A stretch of DNA of 64,000 bases, taken from positions 1 to 64,000 of the forward strand of contig JBPBQV010000032.1 of the NCBI GenBank assembly GCA_050955045.1. Reading direction: 5' to 3'. Of the stretch, positions 8,965 to 18,303 are shown piece by piece. The translations under genes were made by a program, and so were the position numbers. Position 1 is the first letter of the stretch; each line of letters begins with the position of its first letter. This DNA comes from Mucilaginibacter_A sp050955045. GTDB taxonomy: Bacteria > Bacteroidota > Bacteroidia > Sphingobacteriales > Sphingobacteriaceae. The notes beneath the pieces are model-generated. The model saw only the letters and a program-made list of their open reading frames with translations. It was not told the DNA's origin and did no database searches.

Positions 8965-10033
8965 TAAACTTTTCACAAAGTCTATAAGATTGGTAGAGTT
9001 TATAAAAAATAATTTTTGATTACACCGAAAACTTAATACAATCTACCCTTTTTTAAATTTACTGATTCCTAATGAACCATGAGGTTTTAACCTAAGCAAC
9101 CGTTAATTAAACGGCCTTTTTATCTACACTTCAAACTAGTTAGACTAGTTCCTAACTTTAACTGTGTTAAGTAGTAAATAAATACCGTCAACTATTCAAA
9201 GTAAAATACCACCTTCAATGAATAAGTTTATTTATTTTTTATCCATTATAGGCATTACGAAAAAATTAAGGAATTCGTGTCATTTGGGTTCTTGCTGGTC
9301 TTTTTGTTCTGTAACTATTTCAGTACCATATTAGTTAAATTAGATTTTTGACAAGTTTTAGTGTAACTGTTGGCTAATTTTGAAGTAGAAAATAAAATAA
9401 CCTATTGATCATCAATTCTATTCTGATATAACTTCTGGCATAATCAACAACGACATTGATCATGGCGTAATTCGGATTTGTAAATTGCTGATTTCAGAAC
9501 ATAATATAGCGGTCCAAATGAAAAGGTTAAATTTATATGTTTACTAACCTCATATACAGGAAGCCCAATAACAGAAAAAATATAATGCATGTTCTTTTCA
9601 AACGACTGCTTTTTTCTTTATAAACTGAAGATATAACTTCTTTATTTTCAATTAAAAATTTTTAGGCAATCCATTGCATTAAAAATTTATCTACATATAT
9701 TAGTCGCATCAATTATCAACCAAACTAAATTAAACGCTTCGCAAATTACTAAAGCCTTTAGTTTTTATTTTTCATATTAAACTTAAAATAAGGCTAATTG
9801 CCTCTATGACGCGTACGAATTATTTACTATAATGTGCAAATTAAAACGCCCATTTACAATTCTGAAGCTAATGGAAATTTGTCTTATTATATTCTGAAAT
9901 AGAAATTAAATGCGTTTTTGAAAATTAATACATAAACGTTGCTGTAACTGATTCTAATTAATCATAAACTTAAATAAAAGACATCTTATGAAGTAAAAAA
10001 AAGCTACACAATTCTTCCAGATAGCTTAAAAAG

Positions 10034-10059
10034 GCGGAGAGTATTGGCGTACTCCCCGC
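10034..10059 (+). promoter_or_regulatory. Leader hairpin upstream of susC
   Basis: Arms GCGGAGAGTA and TACTCCCCGC pair at nine of ten positions around a 6-nt loop, 70 bp before the susC start. No T-run follows, so it is not a standard terminator. It could stabilise the mRNA or be an operator. Structure seen, role unknown. Confidence 0.5.
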
Positions 10060-10128
10060 TTAGAAAGTGCTGTCTTAACTATTACCAATTCGAACTAGCA
10101 TAGTTAAAACTAACCAATTATAAAAATT

Positions 10129-13100
10129 ATGAAATATAATGTTTACAATACCGCTAAGGTACGTGGTAAACGTACATTAAACTTTTTTATTTCCTCAAAA
10201 AGTATCATACTATTCCTCACCTTGCTCTTTCTTGCAAGTTTTTCAAATGGTACCGGCTACTTAAACATCAGTTATAAAGCAGACTGTACTTTTTTAAATG
10301 GCAAAATAAATGAAATAGCGAAAAAAATTGAAGTATTTGCACCTATTCCTATCAGAGGTCGAGTTACTGATTCTAAGGGTATACCTTTAGCAGGTGTTTC
10401 GGTTATTGAAAAAGGAACAAGAAATGGTTCGGTAACCGATGAAAATGGTATTTACAAGTTAAATGTTACCGATAATAAAGCCGTTTTAACTTTCAGATTT
10501 GTAGGATTTGGTTCTCAGGATCTGGATGTTGGTAACAAAACAGTTATAAATATTTCTTTAGTTGAAGCAAATGCACAATTAAACGAAGTTATAGTAGTAG
10601 CTTATGGTACGCAAAAAAAAGCAAGCGTTACCGGCGCGATCAGCAGCGTACAAGGAACAGAATTGGCACAAGCTCCTGTTGCTAACATTACTAACTCTGT
10701 GGCCGGCAGGGTATCGGGGGTAATTGCAAGGCAAACTGGCGGCGGACAACCGGGTAATGATAATACTACGTTTTCGATACGTGGTATTAATACTATCAGT
10801 ACCAACCCTGGTACCACTACCATAAACAATGGTCCTTTAATAGTGGTTGATGGAATTATCCGTAACAATATCAATCAGATTGACCCAAATGCAATAGAAT
10901 CTGTAACTATATTAAAAGATGCTGCCGCAGTAGCGCCTTATGGTTTGGGTGGTGCTAACGGTGTTGTATTGATCACAACAAAATCAGGGAAAACCGGTGC
11001 GCCTACGTTAAGCCTAAACTCTTTTTATGGTGTGCAGAAACCTACTTATTATCCATCTGTTTTAGGGCCACAAGATTATATGCGTTTACGGGATGAAGCT
11101 TATTTCAATGAAAACCCAACAGGCACAAACCCACCCTACGCACAATCTTATATTGATAGTTATTTAACTAATAATGCTACAAACCCAGATAAGTATTCTA
11201 TAGCTAATGCCAGAAGCTTAGTAAATTTTCATGCCCCAGAGCAAAGCCATAATATAGAGTTAAGTGGCGGCAGCGACAGGATTAGGTATTATACCAATTT
11301 AGGACTTTTTAAGCAAAACGGAATGTTTTCCCCGGTTACCTATACTCGGTACAGCTATACAATGGGTTTGGAAGCTAATGTAACCAATACAACCAAAGTT
11401 TCTTTATCCTTAAAAGGAGCTTATGAAATAAATACAACTATTGATCCTGGTACCGGCATAGCCAATATTTTTCGAAATACTTACAAGTTGATACCTGTTG
11501 ATCCGCTACAATTTAGTAATGGCCTTCCCGGTTCCTCTGCTGGAATCAGCCTTTTGGGTGCACTTAATGCAGGTTATAATCATAGTTACACAAATACATT
11601 ACTCTCAACAATTGGTGTTGAGCAAAAACTGCCTGTAAAAGGTTTAAGTGTAAGAGCGACTTTTAGCTATGATCCTAATACAAATAATCAAAAACAATGG
11701 CATACACCGTTCTATTATTATAACGTTAATACCAATGTAACTCCATATACTTATACAAGGGCAACATCTACGGCAGAAGGACCTCCTGCATACACTTATC
11801 TATACGAAAGTTTTACTAAGAATGAAAACTTTACTTATCAGGGTTATCTAAATTACCATAACACTTTTGGCAAAAACGAGCTAACAGGTTTGCTAGTTGC
11901 AGAGTTTAGGAACAATACTTCATCAAACTTTAACGCCAGGATAAATAATTACGCGTTAGCTGTAGATGAGTTTAACTTCGGCAGTTCTAACAAAAATGAT
12001 TACACGATTGCTGGTACTTCAGCAACAGGTAGTCAGGTAGGTTATGTGTACCGTGTGGGCGATACTTTTGATGGGAAATATACAATTGAAGCATCAGGGC
12101 GGTATGATGGACATTATTATTTCGCACCAGATCGTCGCTACGCATTTTTCCCTGCTTTTTCAGGAAACTGGGTGATTTCAAGGGAAAACTTTATGAAAAA
12201 AGTACCCTTTGTTGATATTTTAAAATTGCGAGGTTCCTGGGGTAAAGCTGGGGCGCTTGCAGGAGGAGCATTTCAATACTTAACTGCTTATACACTTGCA
12301 GGTAACGCTTATGCTTTTGGAAACGGAACACTTGTACAAGGTTCTACTTTTGGCAACCAGCCTAATCCTTATATCACTTGGGAAACCTCAACAAAATCTG
12401 ATATTGGTTTGGATGCCACCTTTTTTAAAGGGTTATTAAATTTAAGTGTTGATGTTTACAAGCAAAAACGCAACAATATTTTATTTGCACCTCAAAGCTC
12501 TGTCCCTGTAGAATATGGTATAGCCCTTTCACAAATAAATTCGGCAAAAATGGAAGGACAGGGTATCGAATTTACAGCCGGTACACAACACCGATTTGCA
12601 AATGGGTTACAGTTAGGACTAACCGGAACTTTCAGTTATAACACTAATAAATTAACCCAGATTTTTGAAACAGCATCCACCTTTAATAACCCTAACCGCA
12701 GGCAAACCGGCAGGCCATATGGAACAGTTTTTGGTTATCACTCGCTCGGGTTATTTCAAAAAACTGATGATAAAAACAGTGATGGCATTATAAATACAAC
12801 CGATGGTTATGTAGTAACGCAGTTTGGAATATTACATCCTGGAGATATTAAGTATCAGGATGTAAATGGTGATAATAAAATTGATGCAAATGACATAGTT
12901 CCCATTGCTAACAATACTATTCCGCTGATTGATTATGGAGTTAATTTCTCGGCTTCATGGAAAGGATTTGATTTAACTTTATTTTTTCAGGGAGCTGCAA
13001 AATCTACGGTACTTACTCAAACTTTTGTAACCATTCCTTTTGCAAGTAACAACAGTGACGCAGGTTATGAGTATTTTAATAATCACTGGTCGGCATCTAA

Positions 13101-13434
13101 TCCAAACGGAAAATATCCTATCGCCAATCAAGCACCAACCTCAAACAATACCCAAACGTCCGATTTTTGGGAAACCAGTGGTGCTTACGTTCGGTTAAAA
13201 ACAGCTCAACTGGGTTACACTATTCCAGTTGGCATTACCCGTGCACTTAAAATCAAAACAATAAGGTTTTATGTAAGCGGACAAAACCTGTTAACCCTTA
13301 GCAAGCTTAAATTTCTTGATCCGGAAGTTGGTGCCCCGGCAGCAGGTTCAGGCGCAGGAAATGCAGGTACCAGTCCAGAAACATTATATCCGATTCAAAG
13401 AGTTCTTACTGGTGGTTTAAGTGCAACTTTCTAA
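10129..13434 (+). CDS. SusC/RagA-family TonB-linked transporter of the xylan-type locus
   Basis: A 1101-residue outer-membrane transporter. The N-terminus is unusually long: about 80 residues including a hydrophobic segment at 27-42 (IILFLTLLFLASF) before the carboxypeptidase-regulatory-like domain (RGRVTDSKGIPLAGVSV). The TonB-box region LNEVIVVAYGTQKK and the plug VTILKDAAAVAPYGLGGANG follow, then the barrel. There is no STN domain. The SusD gene begins 27 bp after the stop, and a GH3 glycosidase follows. With the convergent GH43 gene this points to import of oligosaccharides from xylan or arabinoxylan. No SARP, hybrid two-component or ECF regulator adjoins it, so its control is not visible. 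Confidence 0.95.
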   Translation: MKYNVYNTAKVRGKRTLNFFISSKSIILFLTLLFLASFSNGTGYLNISYKADCTFLNGKINEIAKKIEVFAPIPIRGRVTDSKGIPLAGVSVIEKGTRNGSVTDENGIYKLNVTDNKAVLTFRFVGFGSQDLDVGNKTVINISLVEANAQLNEVIVVAYGTQKKASVTGAISSVQGTELAQAPVANITNSVAGRVSGVIARQTGGGQPGNDNTTFSIRGINTISTNPGTTTINNGPLIVVDGIIRNNINQIDPNAIESVTILKDAAAVAPYGLGGANGVVLITTKSGKTGAPTLSLNSFYGVQKPTYYPSVLGPQDYMRLRDEAYFNENPTGTNPPYAQSYIDSYLTNNATNPDKYSIANARSLVNFHAPEQSHNIELSGGSDRIRYYTNLGLFKQNGMFSPVTYTRYSYTMGLEANVTNTTKVSLSLKGAYEINTTIDPGTGIANIFRNTYKLIPVDPLQFSNGLPGSSAGISLLGALNAGYNHSYTNTLLSTIGVEQKLPVKGLSVRATFSYDPNTNNQKQWHTPFYYYNVNTNVTPYTYTRATSTAEGPPAYTYLYESFTKNENFTYQGYLNYHNTFGKNELTGLLVAEFRNNTSSNFNARINNYALAVDEFNFGSSNKNDYTIAGTSATGSQVGYVYRVGDTFDGKYTIEASGRYDGHYYFAPDRRYAFFPAFSGNWVISRENFMKKVPFVDILKLRGSWGKAGALAGGAFQYLTAYTLAGNAYAFGNGTLVQGSTFGNQPNPYITWETSTKSDIGLDATFFKGLLNLSVDVYKQKRNNILFAPQSSVPVEYGIALSQINSAKMEGQGIEFTAGTQHRFANGLQLGLTGTFSYNTNKLTQIFETASTFNNPNRRQTGRPYGTVFGYHSLGLFQKTDDKNSDGIINTTDGYVVTQFGILHPGDIKYQDVNGDNKIDANDIVPIANNTIPLIDYGVNFSASWKGFDLTLFFQGAAKSTVLTQTFVTIPFASNNSDAGYEYFNNHWSASNPNGKYPIANQAPTSNNTQTSDFWETSGAYVRLKTAQLGYTIPVGITRALKIKTIRFYVSGQNLLTLSKLKFLDPEVGAPAAGSGAGNAGTSPETLYPIQRVLTGGLSATF

Positions 13435-13461
13435 TTTTTAACAACTATAAATATTAAAATT

Positions 13462-15282
13462 ATGATTAGTGTAAAAAAAATGGCCAGTATCGTATTATTG
13501 GGCGTTCTCATAAATGCGTCTTCCTGTAAAAAGTATTTAGATGATAATTTAAGTAAATCTACTATTACAGATGTTACCCAATGGGCATCAGAAGGAAACG
13601 CAGATATTTTTGTAAATGGTATTTATGGGCAGCTCTCCAATAAAGGAAATACACCCGACCCTTTAGATAATTTTACAGATGATAATGATGGAGGTTATTA
13701 CTGGCGTTCGTACCGCTGGAGAGCAGGTACCGTTGGCCCGTCAACTGATAGTGGCTTGCCAATGGGCGAAACCAATCAGAGTGTTAATGCCGGAGATTAT
13801 GCCAGTTGGAGTGCCGCTTATGGTAAAATTAGGCGTTGTAACCTATTTCTTCAGAAAATAGGTGAATATAAAGCTAATTTCTCAGCAGCTTGGATAGCAA
13901 AACGAACAGATGAAATTAAGTTTTTAAGGGCGTATTTTTATAGTGAATTATGGATGCATTTGGGTGGATTAGTAATTCAAACAACGGTTGCAGATAATGC
14001 TGTTCAGACTACTGATCAGCTCGATCTGCCCCGAAGTACGTTTGAAGCGACATTTAATTTTATAGACAGCGAACTGGATGCCATTGTTAAAAGTGGCAAT
14101 CTGGCAGTAAAGTATAGCTTAAGCAACGCTGATGCAGGCAGAGCAACATTAGGCGCCGCACTTTGCTTAAAAGGGTGGATAGAATTATATGCTGCCAGTC
14201 TTGCTTTTAACTCTGGCAGCAGTCCAAGTGGTGCTGATCCAAATAACCTCGTACATTTTGCAACTGCTGATCCTTCCCGGTGGGCAAAAGCTGCAGCTAC
14301 TAATTTGCAGTTTATAAATACTTACGGCACTACCTATTCTGTGTTTCCGAACCTTGATCAACTTTGGTATGCGGCAAATGAGTATAATTCAGAGATCATA
14401 TGGGATAGAAATAATGTAGCTAATACGCCTAACAACATTAACGGTGTTGCCGGAAACACTGGTTCGAATTATGAACAGTACGGCGGCCCTGTTTACATTT
14501 TGGGCAATTATTATACTTGGGGCAATTACGATCCTACGCAGGAACTTGTAGATGCATTTAGGATGGCTAACGGAAAACCAATAACAGATCCTACCTCAGG
14601 TTATGATGCTCAGCATCCTTACATCAATCGGGAGCAACGTTTTTACCAGTTTATTGTATATGATGGAGCGCCTTATTATCAACCCTGGATGTCTAAAACT
14701 GATACTATTTATACCCGTATAGATAAAGTTCGCCCTTCATTAAATCAAATTGATTTTGCCCAGGCAGATGTAAGCAATACCGCTTATTATTCTAAAAAGA
14801 GAATCAATCCCTTAGCGCCTCCAGGTAGCTATGCAAGCGGACAAAATTATGTTTATTATCGTTATGCTGAAGTATTGTTAAATTATGCAGAGGCGCAAAA
14901 CGAAGCTGTAGGAGCTGATGTTTCTGTTTACAACGCAATTAACAAAGTAAGGCAAAGGTCTAACCTACCTGCCTTAGCTACAGGTTTGAGTCAATCAGAC
15001 ATGCGTACAGCAATTCGTAACGAGCGTCGGGTTGAATTATGTTTTGAAAACAAACGGTTTTATGATCTTATCAGATGGAAAACAGCTAAAGATTTATTAA
15101 TTGTAGATCGTCACGGTATGCAAATTACCAATTCTGTTCCAGCTAACAACAGCGGTGTTTTGGTTTATACACCTATATTACTTAATCACCCGCATGTATT
15201 TACAGATAAAATGTATTTAAATCCAATTCCTCAAAATGTAATTGATCAGAATCCAAAAATTCTGCAAAATCCGGGATATTAA
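13462..15282 (+). CDS. SusD/RagB-family glycan-binding outer-membrane lipoprotein
   Basis: A 606-residue lipoprotein with Cys22 as the lipidation site (NASSCKKYLDD). The N-terminal SusD domain includes YGKIRRCNLFLQKI and EIKFLRAYFYSELW, typical of TPR-like SusD helices. The C-terminal RagB domain has YVYYRYAEVLLNYAEAQNEA and AIRNERRVELCFENKRFYDLIRW, both hallmark blocks. It forms the lid of the preceding SusC and shares its transcript. It is longer and of a different subfamily from the other SusD in this window, matching a glycan ligand. Specific sugar not provable from this gene. Confidence 0.95.
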   Translation: MISVKKMASIVLLGVLINASSCKKYLDDNLSKSTITDVTQWASEGNADIFVNGIYGQLSNKGNTPDPLDNFTDDNDGGYYWRSYRWRAGTVGPSTDSGLPMGETNQSVNAGDYASWSAAYGKIRRCNLFLQKIGEYKANFSAAWIAKRTDEIKFLRAYFYSELWMHLGGLVIQTTVADNAVQTTDQLDLPRSTFEATFNFIDSELDAIVKSGNLAVKYSLSNADAGRATLGAALCLKGWIELYAASLAFNSGSSPSGADPNNLVHFATADPSRWAKAAATNLQFINTYGTTYSVFPNLDQLWYAANEYNSEIIWDRNNVANTPNNINGVAGNTGSNYEQYGGPVYILGNYYTWGNYDPTQELVDAFRMANGKPITDPTSGYDAQHPYINREQRFYQFIVYDGAPYYQPWMSKTDTIYTRIDKVRPSLNQIDFAQADVSNTAYYSKKRINPLAPPGSYASGQNYVYYRYAEVLLNYAEAQNEAVGADVSVYNAINKVRQRSNLPALATGLSQSDMRTAIRNERRVELCFENKRFYDLIRWKTAKDLLIVDRHGMQITNSVPANNSGVLVYTPILLNHPHVFTDKMYLNPIPQNVIDQNPKILQNPGY

Positions 15283-15313
15283 TTAATAACAGATTTCAAT
15301 CACCCCAAAATAC

Positions 15314-15328
15314 AATGCTTCTTTTATC
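15314..15328 (+). repeat. Dispersed motif, TC form
   Basis: AATGCTTCTTTTATC, exact. Faces the copy at 15371 as a perfect 15-bp inverted repeat. Confidence 0.8.
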
Positions 15329-15370
15329 GATATAATGTTTGAATGGAAAGAATCATTGTGTTTTTTGGGT

Positions 15371-15385
15371 GATAAAAGAAGCATT
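15371..15385 (-). repeat. Dispersed motif, TC form
   Basis: GATAAAAGAAGCATT, exact. Second arm of the susD-GH3 intergenic inverted pair. Confidence 0.8.
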
Positions 15386-15635
15386 ATAAAAAGAAATCAA
15401 AAGGCGCTTTATAATGCTGTAACTAAAAAGCATAATGCTCCTTTTACCAGTATAAATTGCCTTTTGTATACTATTTTTGAACAAAAAGAAGAAAAGATTT
15501 TTAGGTGATAAAAGAAACAAGAAAATTAAATTGACAAAGATTTAAAACCAGCTGAAATAATCAACTTCTTTCCACCAATTTATAATTTGTTTAACTTACC
15601 ATCCCATAAATAAACCTTAATTACAACTACAACAA

Positions 15636-17858
15636 ATGAAAAAGCTGTTTACTAAAAAATTAAGCCTGTTATTACTTGTGGTAATGTTACTTCCAGCACT
15701 GGCACTGGTAAAACGAAACAAATATCAATACAAATTTCAGGATCCTTCTTTACCAGTTGAAGATAGAGTAAACGATCTGGTTTCAAAAATGACACTTGAT
15801 GAAAAGATAGATCAAATGATTAATCGCGCTCCAGCAATTGAGCGTTTAGGAATACCAGCTTTTAACTGGTGGAACGAAGCTTTACATGGCGTCGCTCGTA
15901 CAAAGCAATATAAAACTACCGTTTATCCACAAGCCATTGCAAACGCGGCTACATTTGATAGTGGTTCTATACATGAAATGGCTGATGAGATTTCTGATGA
16001 AGGCCGTGCAATTAACAATGAAAACTTAAAAACCAATAATGCAGCACAATACACTGCATTAACTTACTGGTCGCCTAATATTAATATTTTCAGGGATCCC
16101 AGATGGGGACGAGGTCAGGAAACTTATGGCGAAGATCCTTTTTTAACGGCTTCTTTGGGTAAAGCTTTCGTGATAGGTTTACAAGGAAACGACCCGAAAT
16201 ATTTAAAAGCCGCTGCCTGTGCCAAGCATTACGCCGTACACAGCGGGCCAGAGCAATCCCGGCATAAATTCAATGTTGATGTAACAAATTACGATTTGTG
16301 GGATACTTACTTACCAGCATTTAAACAATTGGTAGTTAATGCAAAAGTTGCAGGCGTAATGTGTGCCTATAACGCATTTAGAGGGCAGCCTTGTTGCGGC
16401 AGTGATATTTTACTGAATGATATTTTACGCAACGAATGGAATTTTACTGGTTATTTAACTTCTGATTGTGGTGCGATAGATGATTTTTCTGCTCCGAATG
16501 CGCATCGTACTTCGCCGGATGCGGAGAGTGCTGCAGCTGATGCAGTATTACATGGCACCGATGTAGAATGTATTGTTGGGCCAACTTCGTATAAATCCCT
16601 GGTAAAAGCAGTTAAAAATGGAAAACTGACTGAAAAACAGATCGATGTTTCTGTAAAAAGACTGTTCACTATTCGTTTTCGTTTAGGTTTGTTTGACCCA
16701 ATTGACCAAGTAAAATATCGCCAGATACCTATTTCTGAATTAGAAAGTCCTGCGCATCATGCACATGCTTTAAAAATGGCGCACGAATCAATTGTACTCC
16801 TAAAAAATGAAAATCAGTTGCTGCCATTAAAGAAAAATTTAAAAAAGATAGCTGTCATCGGTCCAAACGCCAATAACGAAAAAAGTATTTTGGGGAATTA
16901 TAATGGAATTCCTACTAAGTTAGTTACTGCTTTACAAGGAATTAAAGACAAATTGGGAGCTAATACCGAAGTAGTTTATAAGTCTGCTACAGATTATACC
17001 ACAGCTAACCCAACGCTAAAAGCCACAGTTGACAGCATTAAAAATGCAGATGTTATTGTTTATGTTGGCGGCATTTCTCCACAGTTAGAAGGTGAAGAAA
17101 TGCGTGTGGATCGCCCGGGATTTAATGGAGGTGATCGTACTTCTATCTTATTGCCTGAAGCGCAAACACAATTGTTAAAGGAGTTAAAAGCAACCGGCAA
17201 ACCGGTGGTATTTGTAATGATGACAGGTTCTGCAATTGCTATGCCTTGGGAATCAGAAAACATACCTGCTATTGTTAACGCATGGTATGGAGGCCAGGAT
17301 GCGGGAACGGCTCTCGCCGACGTCCTATTTGGAGATTATAATCCTGCAGGGCGATTGCCGGTAACATTTTACAAAAGTAACAGTGATTTAACAGCTGATT
17401 TTGACAATTACTCTATGACCAACCGTACGTATCGCTATTTTACTGGAAAGCCTTTATATGGTTTCGGTTTCGGATTAAGTTATACTACATTTAAGTATGA
17501 TATGTTAACAACTCCGGCTGCTATACACTCCGGAAAGAATACTATCGTGAACATCAAAGTTACCAATACGGGTAAAATGGATGGAGATGAGGTTACTCAA
17601 CTTTACATATCTCATGTGGGTGTTAAAATGAAAGCACCACTAAAAGCTTTAAAAGGATTCGAAAGAAATTTCCTGAAAGCAGGACAAAGCAAAATCATTC
17701 AGTTTGAACTTAAGCCGGAAGATTTAATGTTGGTTAATGAAGCTGGCAACAGTACAGCAGTTAAAGGGAAATTAATGATTAGCATTGGTGGATGCCAGCC
17801 TGATGCGCAAACACAGGCCCGCAAAACAACGGTATCAAAAACAGTATCTATAATATAG
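15636..17858 (+). CDS. GH3 family beta-glycosidase (beta-xylosidase/beta-glucosidase)
   Basis: A 740-residue exported glycoside hydrolase of family 3. A signal peptide covers about residues 1-25 (LLLLVVMLLPALALV). The (beta/alpha)8 domain starts at MTLDEKIDQM and carries FNWWNEALHGVAR. The catalytic nucleophile is Asp277 in YLTSDCGAIDDF. The second alpha/beta domain holds GGISPQLEGEEMRVDRPG, with a candidate acid/base Glu. A C-terminal fibronectin III-like domain includes GDEVTQLYISH and ALKGFER. The WNEALHGVAR and TSDCGAI patterns resemble xylan-acting GH3 enzymes more than laminaribiases. It follows SusD and probably hydrolyses oligosaccharides in the periplasm. Family certain; xylosidase activity is inferred. 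Confidence 0.93.
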   Translation: MKKLFTKKLSLLLLVVMLLPALALVKRNKYQYKFQDPSLPVEDRVNDLVSKMTLDEKIDQMINRAPAIERLGIPAFNWWNEALHGVARTKQYKTTVYPQAIANAATFDSGSIHEMADEISDEGRAINNENLKTNNAAQYTALTYWSPNINIFRDPRWGRGQETYGEDPFLTASLGKAFVIGLQGNDPKYLKAAACAKHYAVHSGPEQSRHKFNVDVTNYDLWDTYLPAFKQLVVNAKVAGVMCAYNAFRGQPCCGSDILLNDILRNEWNFTGYLTSDCGAIDDFSAPNAHRTSPDAESAAADAVLHGTDVECIVGPTSYKSLVKAVKNGKLTEKQIDVSVKRLFTIRFRLGLFDPIDQVKYRQIPISELESPAHHAHALKMAHESIVLLKNENQLLPLKKNLKKIAVIGPNANNEKSILGNYNGIPTKLVTALQGIKDKLGANTEVVYKSATDYTTANPTLKATVDSIKNADVIVYVGGISPQLEGEEMRVDRPGFNGGDRTSILLPEAQTQLLKELKATGKPVVFVMMTGSAIAMPWESENIPAIVNAWYGGQDAGTALADVLFGDYNPAGRLPVTFYKSNSDLTADFDNYSMTNRTYRYFTGKPLYGFGFGLSYTTFKYDMLTTPAAIHSGKNTIVNIKVTNTGKMDGDEVTQLYISHVGVKMKAPLKALKGFERNFLKAGQSKIIQFELKPEDLMLVNEAGNSTAVKGKLMISIGGCQPDAQTQARKTTVSKTVSII

Positions 17859-17860
17859 TG

Positions 17861-17893
17861 AAAAAATCTGATTTTGCAATCAGCAGATTTTTT
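17861..17893 (+). terminator. Terminator after the GH3 gene
   Basis: Ten-bp stem AAAAAATCTG/CAGATTTTTT with a 13-nt loop, starting 2 bp after the stop codon. The T-run forms the 3' arm, so it could work in both directions. Confidence 0.75.
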
Positions 17894-18160
17894 AATTATG
17901 GTATTTGCCATAATAGATTTAGCTTATAACTATGGGTAAAAATCTGCTGATTGCTGTGCTAAGTTTTTTAAAGTATTTAAATGAAAGTACAGGTTTTGCT
18001 GTACTGTTCTCAAATGTATGAGGGCTATAAAAGCCAGTAATATTTATTTAGAGTAGCAACTCTTTTTAGCTATAAAAAATTAAAATAGTCTATTCTGATT
18101 TATCTATTTTCTTAATCAAAATATAATCCATTATACAATCAAGAACACTATTTAATTAAT

Positions 18161-18230
18161 GCTTACGTGTTGTGCAATTAATAATTAAGCGTACTTAAGA
18201 TTAAGATTATTAATCGCACAACACGTAAGC
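18161..18230. repeat. 70-nt long inverted repeat
   Basis: Outer arms GCTTACGTGTTGTGC and its perfect complement form a 15-bp stem; the inner AT-rich arms also pair imperfectly. It lies between two convergent glycosidase genes. It could be a terminator, a small MITE-like element or a processed hairpin. Confidence 0.75.
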
Positions 18231-18303
18231 ATAATCTTTTTAGAATAATTTTGAATTTATTAATATATTCCTGTTAGAAACAGGAATAGAAGTTCGAATA
18301 AAA

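Larger units (their letters stand above)
8938..10128. other. 1.2-kb AT-rich gap between divergent transcription units
   Basis: No convincing gene is seen. The gap separates the leftward S-box operon from the rightward xylan locus and must hold both promoters. It contains a short hairpin CCGTT/AACGG followed by a T-rich run near 9100-9125, and a strong leader hairpin near 10034. One 42-codon stop-free stretch near 9416 lacks a start codon. The gap holds none of the dispersed 15-bp motifs common elsewhere. Confidence 0.6.
15283..15635. other. 353-bp gap with a cluster of the dispersed motif
   Basis: No gene. It holds four copies of the dispersed motif in about 210 bp: two exact ones facing each other and two degenerate ones (15434-15448 plus, 15507-15521 minus). 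The facing pair can fold into a hairpin with a 15-bp stem between susD and the GH3 gene, possibly reducing read-through or protecting the susCD mRNA 3' end. Confidence 0.6.
17859..18303. other. 445-bp convergent gap between GH3 and GH43
   Basis: No gene. It contains the GH3 terminator, a 70-nt long inverted repeat, a 10-bp stem hairpin at 18266-18288 (TATTCCTGTT arms) and a 9-bp stem hairpin at 18293-18312 that overlaps the GH43 stop codon (TTCGAATAA arms). Three stacked hairpins between convergent genes fit a two-way termination zone. Confidence 0.6.

Noticed and set aside
9416..9545. A 42-codon stop-free stretch (includes NNDIDHGVIRIC) in the long gap
   Set aside because: No start codon, no recognisable family and no supporting signals; too weak even as a pseudogene.
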